Below are positions 18,362 through 28,500 of a stretch of 64,000 nt of DNA, piece by piece. The translations under genes and the position numbers were made by a program. Position 1 is the stretch's first letter. Each line of letters begins with the position of its first letter. The stretch is from positions 120,342 through 184,341 of the forward strand of contig NZ_KE384159.1 in the NCBI RefSeq assembly GCF_000424285.1, in the 5' to 3' direction. Below the pieces are notes generated by a model. That model was not told the origin of the DNA and did not search any database. It saw only the letters and a list, made by a program, of their open reading frames with translations. The DNA is from Butyrivibrio sp. MB2005 (lineage in GTDB: Bacteria; Bacillota; Clostridia; Lachnospirales; Lachnospiraceae).

Positions 18362-20023
18362 TTATATTATCTTACCGTTTCCATTTAAGTATGCAGACAA
18401 TTTTTTCAATAGTCTTTCAGGATCGGAAGCGCCTGCAACAACATCGCCTGCAAGGATGTAATCAAAGCTCTTTGCAGGCCATGGGAAAGTGACAAGTTCC
18501 GGGTCGCCGGATATTATATCGTCAGCCATGTACTTGGAAAGCCCTGCAAAGACATCCGCATTTGTTATACCTGCAGTGAAACTTCCGGGTATGAGATATT
18601 TTATGAAAGACAAGGTTGTTCCCATTCCGGCACTAAGGTCAAGAATTCTGATCACGCGGTTGTAGAGTTTTAGGTCAGATGCCCTTTCGGCGGTACTATC
18701 AGCATCAAGGGAATCTGCTGCTTGGTTAACGTCCGCACCGGAATTTGAGATACCTGCAACAGACGCCTCTCCATCCGCAGAAATAGCACTCATAAGGGCA
18801 GATATTTTATCTTCCTCAGGAAGAGTGTAGTTCCAGATATCAAAGCCCCACTTCTCACCAAACTTGTCACGGGATTTTTCCATTGCATCATTATGACCTG
18901 CAAAACCGCTTCCACCATGGTGATAAATGAACGCATTGTGGCAAAGCACCTGCCTCCAGCCTGCAAGGCACAGCCTTATTCCAAGATCATCATCCTCGAA
19001 ATAGCCGGGAGTGAAACGCTCATCAAAAATGCCGGGAAAGTTTTGGGGGCCTGACTGAATTATTACATCAGATAATGCGTCCCGTTTAAGCAAAAGTGCA
19101 AAGCCTGTAAGTCTCGTCCTGACTTCATAAGGATTCCACATAGGAACGTTGTGATCTTTTGCATAGCTCTTGGACGCTTCAATTGCTGAATCAAGGCTTA
19201 TGGTCCTCCACCAGCGGTGCTCTTTTTCAGGCTCCGGCGCCTCTGTCTGGCTCTTTATCAGATTAGCGGGCAGATCCGTGAGAGGCCTTGCATCGTTCAT
19301 AGGCGCCATCTTTATATACGGTTCAAGGGATTCCTGCGATACCTCCTGGGACGGCGCACAGTTTGTAACCGCACCGGATGAACCATTTCTCTTATCTGCA
19401 TAGAGTCCCATTTTCAGCCAGAAAAGAGCATTTGGCATAAGAACAGCATCATTATTCAGGAAAAATACATCGTTATCAGCTTTTGCATGGGCTAATCCGA
19501 TGTTACACCCTGCAGGAAATCCCGCGTTTTCAGAGTTCTCGATTAAAACAAAATCATCATGCTCTTTTGCCTGACTTCTGAGATACTCTTTAAGCTCATC
19601 ATCGGAGGATGCGTTGTCCACGACGATAATTTCATAACTTCCCTCTTTTACATATCTGCGGATAGCCCTGATGCATTCCCTAATAAGTTCAAAATCGTTG
19701 TAAGAAACAATCACTATGGAAGTGCCGCGAACCCTTGCTCTATCAGAGATGTCTGCCATAGCATCACAGATAACTTTTTCATCTTCAGGCTCATCGCAGT
19801 AATGAAGAGCATTTTCAAAACATAAAAATGCCTGATCTGCATTGCGATACCTGTAATACAGACCAAGCATAAAAAACAATTCATAATTATCATAGTGAGC
19901 GCGGAGTCCCTCAATAAGCACAGCATACTCGTCTATGCTGCTGCCCGCCTGCTCAAATTCCCCTGCTCGCAGAATAAAAGATTCCGCAGATTCTCTAAGT
20001 ATTTTCTCTTCATGTGCTTTCAT
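18362..20023 (-). CDS. GT2 glycosyltransferase with helical N-terminus and truncated methyltransferase-like C-terminus
   Basis: From the ATG at 20021-20023 (GGGGGA just upstream) the product is 553 aa. Residues 1 to about 95 are helical and TPR-like (LFFMLGLYYRYRNADQAFLCFENALHY). A GT-A fold follows (SIVIVSYNDFELIRECI, IIVVDNASSDD, FLNNDAVLMP, then YFEDDDLGIRLCLAGWR), as in rhamnosyltransferase/GT2 enzymes. A low-complexity Ala/Ser/Asp linker leads to ILDLSAGMGTTL and FDYILAGDVV, a SAM-methyltransferase start and middle, but the protein stops at NGNGKII, where such domains normally continue for many residues. I found no clear continuation in another frame. The acceptor is unknown; surface glycan synthesis is likely. 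Confidence 0.8.
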   Translation of the reverse strand: MKAHEEKILRESAESFILRAGEFEQAGSSIDEYAVLIEGLRAHYDNYELFFMLGLYYRYRNADQAFLCFENALHYCDEPEDEKVICDAMADISDRARVRGTSIVIVSYNDFELIRECIRAIRRYVKEGSYEIIVVDNASSDDELKEYLRSQAKEHDDFVLIENSENAGFPAGCNIGLAHAKADNDVFFLNNDAVLMPNALFWLKMGLYADKRNGSSGAVTNCAPSQEVSQESLEPYIKMAPMNDARPLTDLPANLIKSQTEAPEPEKEHRWWRTISLDSAIEASKSYAKDHNVPMWNPYEVRTRLTGFALLLKRDALSDVIIQSGPQNFPGIFDERFTPGYFEDDDLGIRLCLAGWRQVLCHNAFIYHHGGSGFAGHNDAMEKSRDKFGEKWGFDIWNYTLPEEDKISALMSAISADGEASVAGISNSGADVNQAADSLDADSTAERASDLKLYNRVIRILDLSAGMGTTLSFIKYLIPGSFTAGITNADVFAGLSKYMADDIISGDPELVTFPWPAKSFDYILAGDVVAGASDPERLLKKLSAYLNGNGKII

Positions 20024-20051
20024 ATTGTCCCCCAAAAAACAGTTTAGAGTA

Positions 20052-20600
20052 TCATCTATCTATCCTTATCCAGAAATCATCCTCTGCCATGCGGCCATCT
20101 GTCTTCTCAATGATCATAAGCGGGTCATAAAAAGGAATATCCAGCTCTCTTAGCATAAGCTTCATTTTATCTCGTTCCTCCGGAAAACATCTGGACCTCA
20201 AGAACTCCTCATAATCCGCAAAAGTAGGATTATCATTTCGGCCAAAAGCTCTAAAAACAAGATTATCTGTATAGTTCTTAATTCGAACGCGCTGATTGAT
20301 GGTGTCCACATCAATAATCGTGCACACTGTATTCATATAGTAATACCAAAGTCTCATAGGAAACTTCTTCTCAGGAAGCGATAGTTCATCGGCAATGTCA
20401 GGATGCCTTAGAACAATCTGTGCCAAAAGTGTTATGGGACCTGTTATCTCCTTATCAGACATCTCCCAGCGCTCAACCGTAGGCTTTGATACATTGCAAA
20501 AAAAGGCAAACTCTTTCTGAGTCATCTTAAGTTTTGCCCTAAGTGCCTTGATATCATCTGACTTTATAAAATTTGGTGTAATAAAAGTATTATCCTTCAT
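20052..20600 (-). CDS. XRE-type HTH regulator, probably autoregulated
   Basis: The product is 182 aa. An HTH near the N-terminus, about residues 18-65 (ALRAKLKMTQKEFAFFCNVS, then PTVERWE), resembles the antitoxin/MqsA C-terminal type of HTH. The remaining 110 residues (RLWYYYMNTVCTIIDVD, FRAFGRNDNPTFADYEEFL, then PLMIIEKTDGRMAEDDFW) are a conserved-looking domain I cannot name. The promoter carries a large inverted repeat, one arm lying between -35 and -10. No toxin gene is next to it; the gene downstream on the same strand is the glycosyltransferase, 28 nt away, so the regulator and enzyme may be co-transcribed. Confidence 0.75.
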   Translation of the reverse strand: MKDNTFITPNFIKSDDIKALRAKLKMTQKEFAFFCNVSKPTVERWEMSDKEITGPITLLAQIVLRHPDIADELSLPEKKFPMRLWYYYMNTVCTIIDVDTINQRVRIKNYTDNLVFRAFGRNDNPTFADYEEFLRSRCFPEERDKMKLMLRELDIPFYDPLMIIEKTDGRMAEDDFWIRIDR

Positions 20601-20606
20601 GCAATA

Positions 20607-20635
20607 ATTAAACCATCAAAATAATGGTTTGTAAA
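20607..20635 (-). promoter_or_regulatory. Promoter of the XRE regulator
   Basis: Minus strand TTTACA, 17-nt spacer, TTTAAT. The spacer is filled by the proximal arm of the inverted repeat 20611-20662, so bound regulator would block polymerase. Confidence 0.65.
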
Positions 20636-20662
20636 TAGATTTTTACCATTATTTTGATGGTT
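20611..20662. promoter_or_regulatory. Paired operators: 18-bp inverted repeat, each arm itself palindromic
   Basis: AACCATCAAAATAATGGT at 20611-20628 is matched by its exact reverse complement at 20645-20662, 16 nt apart. Within each arm ACCAT and ATGGT are separated by 7 nt, so each arm is a dimer operator. The encoded HTH protein is the obvious ligand. Confidence 0.7.
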
Positions 20663-20696
20663 TTATATTTTTTGGGGTTACTTCCAAATTTTCCGG

Positions 20697-22397
20697 TCAG
20701 CCTTCAAATCCTGCATCATCGGAATCTTCAGATGGTACATCTTCGTAATATGTATCGGGATTATAAGAATCCTCATAGCTACTATCAAGTGTAGATGCAT
20801 CGTCCCCGGAATCGTCAGAATCATAAGACTCATCACCTACATCCTCTCCATAAAATGCATCTGAATTAACTATATCACTGTCACTACCTGACGCCTCGAT
20901 ATTAGTATCAGTTGTATTACTGTCTTCTGAACTCTCACCTTCTGACGAAGCGGCATTTTCTTCATCACTGTATCCGTCGTCGTCGCCAGAAGCTTCGCCG
21001 GCTGACGAATCACCGCCGCTATCATTGCTATCGCCTGCACCGGAATTCTCATCACCAGAGCCGCCACCTGACTCATCACCCGAAGCATCATAATAGGTAT
21101 CGTCGTCATCATCAGATTCCTGCTCACGCTTATTGGAAATATAATTTTCAATCTTATTTTTCCTGATCCTCAGATACTCTTCTTTGAAAAGTCTGTCATA
21201 CTCTTCTTCAAAAAGCTCATCCTTCTTCTCATCTCTTAGTTCCGAAAGCTTCTCATCAACCAGCTCTTCAAGGGCTGCTGCCTTAAGCTCTGCAAGCTTC
21301 TCATCTCTGAGAGTATCAATCTTGGCATCACGAAGAGACTTGCGCTCTGCTTCCTCCTGGGCTTTTTTAGCATTAACAGCATCCCAGTCTGTGAGGATGG
21401 ATTCGGCATCCCAGGTGATTTTTATCTTAGGGAACACTTTTAACCTTGACCAGTCACCGTCACCATTACATTTTCCAACAAGCCCAAATGTATATGTATC
21501 AAATGCGATATTCTCAGCTTCTTCGGTTAAACTATAATCAAAAGTTCCTTTTTCATCATTCCACTTATATGCGTATGCATTTTCAGGCGCCGCATCCAGT
21601 TCCACTTCCACTCTTGCTTCCAAATCACTACCAATAGGAGTTTCATTCCCTTCGGAATCTATAAGCGCGAGATAGATATCGCAATCCTCACCTGTAAAGT
21701 TTTCAGTTTCCTCAAAAGTCAACTCTTTTACATTACTAACTCTAGCCACAAGTTCAAACTTTGCAGGAACATTTCCCATGTTCATGACAGTGAACATGTC
21801 ACTCTTTGAAGAAAAATCATATTCTCCTTCCGTATTTCTGAAAAGAAGGGTTGCATCCTTCTCAACCTTGCCACCGCCGTACCTGATCGCATCCGTTTCA
21901 TATATGAGCATCTGCGGATCGATTATATAATCAAACGCAGCGTCATTTTCTATTATCGGATACCTGATATTGGTAACATCTATTGGGTGAGGATCAATCT
22001 CCAGCTTCGATGTCCTGACATCTTCGCCGCTTTCCTCAGCTTCCTCAGCTTCACGCCTGTCAAGCTCATCCTCAAGATCCTCGTCACTTATCTGTGACAG
22101 AAGTTCCTCTTCATCTATCTGAGATTCAAGAGCATCCATATCAATCTCATCACTAAGCTCATCGTCATCTATCCGAGAATATAGCTCATCTATATCGATC
22201 TCGCTTCTAATCTCATCTTCATCGACTTCATCGAGCGCCTCGTCTTCTATCTCGTCGAGCTCTGAATCACTTAATTCATCGATACCATCAATGTAATCGT
22301 CACCTTCTTCATACGCACAAAAAGCCACCAGTGGATTGCCCACCAGTAGCGTAGTTACGCTGAGTGCAATTATTGATTTGAAAAAATGCTTCTTCAT
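20697..22397 (-). CDS. Secreted, extremely acidic surface protein
   Basis: From the ATG at 22395-22397 (GGAGG, 8 nt upstream) the product is 566 aa. A Sec signal peptide occupies about residues 1-28 (KKHFFKSIIALSVTTLLVG, then AFCA). Residues 30-115 are a degenerate repeat of the type DELxSEIDxDEL. A beta-rich domain at about 135-340 has FDYIIDPQMLIYETDAIRYG and VMNMGNVPAKFELVARV and ends KIKITWDAE. A charged coiled coil (340-430) and a Ser/Asp/Gly-rich tail complete it. The beta domain looks distantly related to the secreted protein at 47664-48737. There is no sortase signal. A TATAAT box lies about 65 nt upstream but without a good -35. The role is unknown. Confidence 0.75.
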   Translation of the reverse strand: MKKHFFKSIIALSVTTLLVGNPLVAFCAYEEGDDYIDGIDELSDSELDEIEDEALDEVDEDEIRSEIDIDELYSRIDDDELSDEIDMDALESQIDEEELLSQISDEDLEDELDRREAEEAEESGEDVRTSKLEIDPHPIDVTNIRYPIIENDAAFDYIIDPQMLIYETDAIRYGGGKVEKDATLLFRNTEGEYDFSSKSDMFTVMNMGNVPAKFELVARVSNVKELTFEETENFTGEDCDIYLALIDSEGNETPIGSDLEARVEVELDAAPENAYAYKWNDEKGTFDYSLTEEAENIAFDTYTFGLVGKCNGDGDWSRLKVFPKIKITWDAESILTDWDAVNAKKAQEEAERKSLRDAKIDTLRDEKLAELKAAALEELVDEKLSELRDEKKDELFEEEYDRLFKEEYLRIRKNKIENYISNKREQESDDDDDTYYDASGDESGGGSGDENSGAGDSNDSGGDSSAGEASGDDDGYSDEENAASSEGESSEDSNTTDTNIEASGSDSDIVNSDAFYGEDVGDESYDSDDSGDDASTLDSSYEDSYNPDTYYEDVPSEDSDDAGFEG

Positions 22398-22509
22398 AAC
22401 GGCCACCTCCAACATCCATGTTCTGCCGATACTACATATATTATATCGGAGAAGCAGCCTATAAAGTTTAACATTTGTCTTATAAATCTATTAAAAGACA
22501 ATTAAAACA

Positions 22510-23559
22510 CTATCGTCCCAAAATTGATTTATATGGTATATCTGCGTCATATATAACTGTCCCGTGAGTCACTACTCTCCTCTCCGGAGGCGGAAACTCC
22601 ATATAATTACCGTAGATATTACTAAGAATATGGTCATATCCAGAAGGGACAGGCATTTTGAAGCCTTCAAAATCCATATAAATCACATTATCAAAATCTG
22701 CCGCCCTATATATATCATGACGATAATTGAGGGTCCTGTTATAGCAGGTCCATACATATTCTGACTTTGGATGGCCTTTTACCAAATCCACCATCTTTTG
22801 GTAATTTTCATAAGGATCATGCTTATCTACATTGCCAAGATGATTGATAATCCTCTCCTTATCTCTGGTTGTCAGGTCAGGATTGGACAATCTCATATAC
22901 ATGGCATTTTTCATCAAAAGCTCATGCACCTCATTGCTTATCTCTTCTGCATTCTCCGGAAGATTATCCAGAACTGCCACTGCCAGGTGAATGCCATGAT
23001 TATACCCCTGGTACATAAACGGTTTGTCAATCCAGGAAGTATTTGTATTCCTTATTCTGGTATCGGAAATGAAAAAAGTGGGTTCTGTATAAACATTCTG
23101 CAAAAAATATGGGTGCTGAAATTCATCTGAAAGCTTAATAAATCTGTCGTAGTCCTCTTTGAACATAACAGTATCAATATCATCATCCCAAGGGATAAAG
23201 CCTTTATGCCTCACGGCCCCAAGGAGTGTTCCGTAAGCAAGAAAATATCTGATGCCATGTTTTCTGCATACATCATCAAATTTTAGAAGCAGATCAAGAC
23301 TTATTAGCCAGAGTTTCTTTCTCTTTGCATCAACCAGGAAGCCATTCCTCGTCTCCACATCAAGAAAACTCTCGCTTATACGCCCCTCTTTTAGTATTCT
23401 TTCGCATTCTGTTTCAACAGGCTTAACAAAATTATTGCGATCTATATTGATAGACTCAAGATCGTCTCTGGTATATCCACGAATTCGCTTTCTTATTTTC
23501 TCTACTTCCTGATCCAGTAATTCTTCAGTTATCCCATTTGGGGAGTTTTGAATTTCCAT
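22510..23559 (-). CDS. LicD-family phosphotransferase (without the shared module)
   Basis: From the ATG at 23557-23559 (GAGG, 9 nt upstream) the product is 349 aa. The LicD domain spans about residues 80-330, with FLAYGTLLGAVRHKGFIPWD and the metal-binding DDDIDTVM. LicD proteins move a phospho-substituent such as phosphocholine or phosphoglycerol from a CDP carrier to a sugar. The first 80 residues are helical and charged (EEVEKIRKRIRGYTRDDL-like), as in methyltransferase-associated LicD proteins. Its start overlaps the 3' end of the neighbouring LicD gene by about 35 nt. It is the last gene of the 13-gene operon. Confidence 0.85.
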   Translation of the reverse strand: MEIQNSPNGITEELLDQEVEKIRKRIRGYTRDDLESINIDRNNFVKPVETECERILKEGRISESFLDVETRNGFLVDAKRKKLWLISLDLLLKFDDVCRKHGIRYFLAYGTLLGAVRHKGFIPWDDDIDTVMFKEDYDRFIKLSDEFQHPYFLQNVYTEPTFFISDTRIRNTNTSWIDKPFMYQGYNHGIHLAVAVLDNLPENAEEISNEVHELLMKNAMYMRLSNPDLTTRDKERIINHLGNVDKHDPYENYQKMVDLVKGHPKSEYVWTCYNRTLNYRHDIYRAADFDNVIYMDFEGFKMPVPSGYDHILSNIYGNYMEFPPPERRVVTHGTVIYDADIPYKSILGR

Positions 23560-24535
23560 CACTTGTATCCTCACGGCGTATCACTTTATTGCCAACCTTA
23601 TCATCATAGTAACGATCAAGATATACATAATAATCGTCTATGCCCATTTTTTCGAGCTGCCTGCCTATTTCCTGATGCCAGATGCTCACTACAATTAGCC
23701 TGCTGTTATCGTCCAAAAGTTCAGGAATCTTAGACGGATCCTGAATCTCGACATCATACATCTTTTTCCCCCATTTACCTGGGTCATTATCAAAAGCGCA
23801 AACAACCTGCCTTCGAAGGCCAAACCTCTCAAGCCAGATTCTTAGACTGTCAGCTGCACCAAAAAGGAAAATCTTTTTTCCTTCAATACCTTCCAACATC
23901 CCCGTATAGCGTTTGTAGTAGTACTCATGACCATGTTCTGTATCAAAAAACCAAAATACCGGTCTTGGAGCCATGGCGCCATTTGGCCAGTCCCAGTCGC
24001 CATAGGCTTCCTTAAGCACTTTCCTTGGGTTTGCAGGAACTCTTAATGTAAGATTCTCGAATTGCATCTCTCCTGCAGGCTCAAGCCACTCTTTCATATA
24101 AACAGCACTGTGCTTAGGCCCCATAATGGTTGAAGTAAAACAACAGTCTGTCCCCGGAATATCCGCAAGGGGAATAATATCAATAGGTATACCCTGATGC
24201 CCTCCGTTTTTCAGACAGATCAAAAAAGGTGCTCTGAATGCTGTGGTTCCATTTTTCCTTAGCTTAGTCAGCCTTAGAAGTCCCTCATCAAGAGGCGTCT
24301 GAAGGAAAAAGCCATCCCCAAACCATTCTTTATGTGTGCATAGTTTGTTATAGTCAGCAACAGGCATTGCGACATCCACGTCATCATCCCATGGTAAATA
24401 TCCCTCGTGCCTTACGCACCCTAGAAGTGTTCCAAAAAATGCATACCACTTAAGGTCATGTTCCTCGCACACCCTTTTAAACTCATTAAGAAGTTCAAGC
24501 TGTACTTCCCTAAGTTTTGAAACATTGTCGTACAT
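23525..24535 (-). CDS. LicD phosphotransferase fused to the shared Rossmann module
   Basis: From the ATG at 24533-24535 (GAGGGGG upstream) the product is 336 aa. LicD domain: residues 12-200, with FFGTLLGCVRHEGYLPWD and DDDVDVAMP. The shared module follows at about 219-315: KKIFLFGAADSLRIWLERFG, then CAFDNDPGKWG, then RLIVVSIWHQEIGRQLEKMG. In this copy the glycine turn reads GAADS, one glycine fewer than GxGxxG. The two LicD genes in tandem suggest two phospho-substituents, or two positions, on the glycan. Confidence 0.85.
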   Translation of the reverse strand: MYDNVSKLREVQLELLNEFKRVCEEHDLKWYAFFGTLLGCVRHEGYLPWDDDVDVAMPVADYNKLCTHKEWFGDGFFLQTPLDEGLLRLTKLRKNGTTAFRAPFLICLKNGGHQGIPIDIIPLADIPGTDCCFTSTIMGPKHSAVYMKEWLEPAGEMQFENLTLRVPANPRKVLKEAYGDWDWPNGAMAPRPVFWFFDTEHGHEYYYKRYTGMLEGIEGKKIFLFGAADSLRIWLERFGLRRQVVCAFDNDPGKWGKKMYDVEIQDPSKIPELLDDNSRLIVVSIWHQEIGRQLEKMGIDDYYVYLDRYYDDKVGNKVIRREDTSDGNSKLPKWDN

Positions 24536-24565
24536 TATTATCCCCCTCAAAATATATTGTTCAGT

Positions 24566-25549
24566 CTACACCCAATAGGCTCTGCTATTCTCGATTATCC
24601 TGTCAGCACCCGCGCCGAAACGAGTCAGGTAAATAATCTTTTTCTGTGAATCTATCTGCATTATATCGAAACTCTCCTGAGTTCTGTCTCCCAGTCTCCT
24701 CTCAGGTACGACCGCACCTTCAGGTTTATGCTCCAGAAAATACTCACACTTTGCACAGTTGACAGATATAACAGGAAACTGTCCATTATGTAGATCATTA
24801 AATAATAAGTCGCAGTGATTATGTCCATTAAAATAAGCCATTATTCTATCCGCATGCTTATTTAGCACTTCCATCAATTGATGCCTGTTTCTTATATCCT
24901 TTGCCCAGGCCTGAAGTCTCACAAGCGGTGGCACATGAGAAAACACTACTGCCAAATACCCAGCTGGTGTACTTCTCAAAGAATCATCCAACCATTTAAT
25001 ACAATCCTCTGAAAAGCCATACCTCACCGCATCTTTCGGATCAAATGAATCTATAAAAACCAGTCTCAGTTTTTGCTTCTCATAATCAACAAAATAGCGT
25101 GGTTTCTCTGGATATGTAACGTCAGGATTCTTCCTGAAATAGTTATAATCATGATTCCCTGGCACGACATATACAGGCTTTCCAAGAGCCTCCATATCCT
25201 TTAAGCATCCATGCTCAATCTCTTTTGTCTTCGCAAGAGGCAGTAAGCCATCGGAAAGATCACCCAAATGGATTACTCCATCTAAGTTAATCTTCTTTTC
25301 CAACGCTTTAAGACTAAGTACTGTATCATCCCAGGTCCCGTTAGTGACATAGTGAGAATCTGACAGCAGGACAAATGTCAGCAAATTACCCCGTGATGCA
25401 ATAGAACTCACCCTTTCAGAAACTGCAATTGTTTCATCCTCAATCCATGATGGCTCAGTGTCTGATTCACGCCATGGTTCCCACACTGAATCAGGTGCAT
25501 AGTCGTAGGTATATATCCATTTGTAGTTTTTATCAGTTAATAGATTCAA
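24566..25549 (-). CDS. Calcineurin-type metallophosphoesterase
   Basis: The product is 327 aa, with all five metal motifs in order: LLSDSHYVT, HLGDLSDG, VPGNHDYN, FSHVPPL and FNGHNHCD. It is cytoplasmic (no signal peptide). Translation probably starts at TTG (25547-25549), whose TTGA overlaps the TGA of the preceding gene by 4 nt, so the two are translationally coupled. Within a cluster of cytidylyltransferase and LicD enzymes it may hydrolyse a phosphodiester or a nucleotide-alcohol; the substrate cannot be told. It is one of the few operon members without the shared module. Confidence 0.85.
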   Translation of the reverse strand: MNLLTDKNYKWIYTYDYAPDSVWEPWRESDTEPSWIEDETIAVSERVSSIASRGNLLTFVLLSDSHYVTNGTWDDTVLSLKALEKKINLDGVIHLGDLSDGLLPLAKTKEIEHGCLKDMEALGKPVYVVPGNHDYNYFRKNPDVTYPEKPRYFVDYEKQKLRLVFIDSFDPKDAVRYGFSEDCIKWLDDSLRSTPAGYLAVVFSHVPPLVRLQAWAKDIRNRHQLMEVLNKHADRIMAYFNGHNHCDLLFNDLHNGQFPVISVNCAKCEYFLEHKPEGAVVPERRLGDRTQESFDIMQIDSQKKIIYLTRFGAGADRIIENSRAYWV

Positions 25550-28500
25550 TCCGCAAGTCCCTTCTCAATTAACGCCTTTATTGCCGTTGAGCTTGTACTC
25601 TTGGTATATGGGAGGAATACAAGATCTGCACCATGCTCTCGCAAGTATTCCTGCCTTTCAAGCCAGGTCGGGTTAAATACATAGTCACTGCCGGAAAACT
25701 GCACATCAAAATGGTACATGGCAAACGCTTCTTTTGTGTCATTTAAATCAACCGGTATCTCGACAGCCTCATCCACATATCTGCAGGAACGAACCATCTC
25801 TATACGTTCTTCAAAAGGAACAAAAGTCTGTACTTTCTTATGCTTTTTTGCTCCTTCATCTGACACAACTCCTACTATCAGATAATCACACAATTCCTTT
25901 GCACGCTTGAACATATTCAGATGTCCAACATGAAAAAGATCAAATACTCCTGATATGTAACCAACATGATATTTCTTTTGGTCTGATGAATCCAGTGTTT
26001 TTAAATCATCCGTAATAGGATGCCGTCTCTTGGGATAATTCTTTGCGGGATCGTATACGCTTATTTCTGCAACTCCCATTTCCTTTAGCTGCTTAATTAC
26101 TGATACATTATTTTTAATACATATCAGAACCTTATATTCTCCGGGAGACAATTCCTTTAAGTATTCAGGAGAACGAATCTCAATCCCGTTTAGATTATCG
26201 CCCCACTTTTTCTCATTATTATCCACTATCCCATAAACCTTATATTCTGAAGAATAAAGATCCATGAATCGTTTTGCATATCGTCCGGATCCAAAAAGAA
26301 TAAGCTTCCTCGTATCGGCCTTATCAAAAATATCCACAAAGAGCTTGTAATAATCATCCGAAGAATAATTCATCCGCTGACGATTCGAATTAAGCACTGC
26401 ATCATTTCTTCTAACTCTTCTGTAGTATTCTTTAAGTTCCTCATCATTTCTTAAATCTGATAGGAACCTCCACTCCATACTATGCCAATCATTGATACGC
26501 TCAAGTAGTTGATACCTCTCGTAAAGAGCATTCCTCGGCAAGATTTTCCGCGCACCTGATACTCCCGCATAAAAACTGGAAATCAGTCTTGCAATTATCA
26601 CATTTGCAGGACAATTGTCCTGTCTAAACTCCTGGTCAAATAAAACGAATTCACCATCAATATAGAAACTATTAAGCGGAACCATATCAAGATATCCGTG
26701 TTTTAGAATGGCTCCGACATCTTCCCCAAGATTTTCGCCCGTGACCTCAGATGACTTCAAGATCAATTCTCTGAACTGATCCATAGCTTTAAGAAATTCA
26801 TCAATATTTTTTTCAAATAATTCCTTAAGATACGCCTGTCCTATAGGAGCATCCACAAAAGGCATGACAAGCCCCCGATCTGTCAATTTCATATCGACAA
26901 CTCGTATTCCCTGTGCATTAAGATCATCTGCATATTTGACCATATCCTCAAGGCGTTTTCTTCCTTCAGGATATGCATTTATCTTCTCCACATTTTTATC
27001 TTCATGGATAATTGTTAACATAGAATCAGGCGCATTCCTGACCATTGAACTGGTAATCTGCAAAGCGTCCGAGAGCCGAACAGATTCATCAAAAGAAAAC
27101 TCTACCAGATAGGCATTAGCCATCTGATGGAACATATCATTGTCTATAAGTGATTTATAAAGCGATTCTTCCTCGAGAAAAATGGTTTCCGGTGAGTTAT
27201 ATACTGCATGAATTCTTGCAGCAACATCCTCATTCGGATAATAATTCTCTGCATACATTATGACAGGATTATTCAGGTCACTCAGCACTGAATAGAGCTT
27301 CACATTCTTTGTTCCTTCGGCATTAAGAAAACCAGTTATCTCTGCCTTATCATACATCCTTCCTCTAAAAGTATCAGATTCCGAAAAATAAGCTCTTCTG
27401 TAATTTTCTATGCCATCAAAATTCCTATCCGTGTAGGGATCTCTGTCACCACAAAAATAACGAATTCCCATTCTGTTATTCATACCAAACAGGCAGACCC
27501 CGTCGCTTTTAAGAATCCTCTTCAGACACTCCAATGCCATTAAAGGATTCTCTTCTTTTTCTAAAGCATTTATCCATACACAATAATCAAAGGAGTTCTC
27601 AAACTCATGCAAAAAATCATCTTCTAATACCTTAGATACAGGCGCAACAGTAACCGATAAGTTTCTTCCTACGGCATTTCCTTTCTCATCAAAAGACTTC
27701 CCTGCTTGTCCCTTAAGATACTCAGCTATGGCATCACTATCTCCGCCTACATATAGCACACTTGCATCAATCGCAAAATCATACCAGGCAATTATTCCTT
27801 TTTTAAGCTCTTTTAGAAATCTCTCGCTATTTGCCATAGCGTTTTCCTCTCCTAAAGTCTTTTTCCCTTCCCCTGTGGGGGAACCGTCACAATCATCAGA
27901 AATCATGAGCATAGCATTCCAGTAAAACTCGCCCATCAATTGCCTTTCAAAAGCATTCCTGGCACGAAGGAAACTTATCCTTTCCCGGAATATACGCGAA
28001 AACTCATCTTTGTCTTTCTCATTTACTCTGGAAAGATTCCCATAATATGCCCTAAAAAGCCCATATGCATAAACCGTTTTATACTTTTCAAAACTATCCG
28101 GTGAATTACAGATTATCTTTTCCAGATAATCATATTCATCACAAATACAGAACGATTTACTCTTATCAAAAACTGAGGACTTCGGATTATCCCGCCTGTT
28201 CATGTAATAAGCTTTATCATGGAACCAGGCCCTTTTCGCATATACATATGTTAAAAACCAAAATCCATTATCCTGGAATGATGCCCCCGGAGTCTCATTA
28301 TGCCTAATGTCATTCTCACGTATAAATGATGTTTTATAAATTCCGTTCCAGGTATTTATTACAAAGCCAAAACATTTCTTTTCATCCATGGGACAGACAA
28401 GCCTGCCATAATAGCCATCCCATGCTGCCTTATTTAGAGTTTTGCTAACTGCATCACCATCAGTCGTAAATCTATAGAAATCAGATTTGATGAAATCCAG

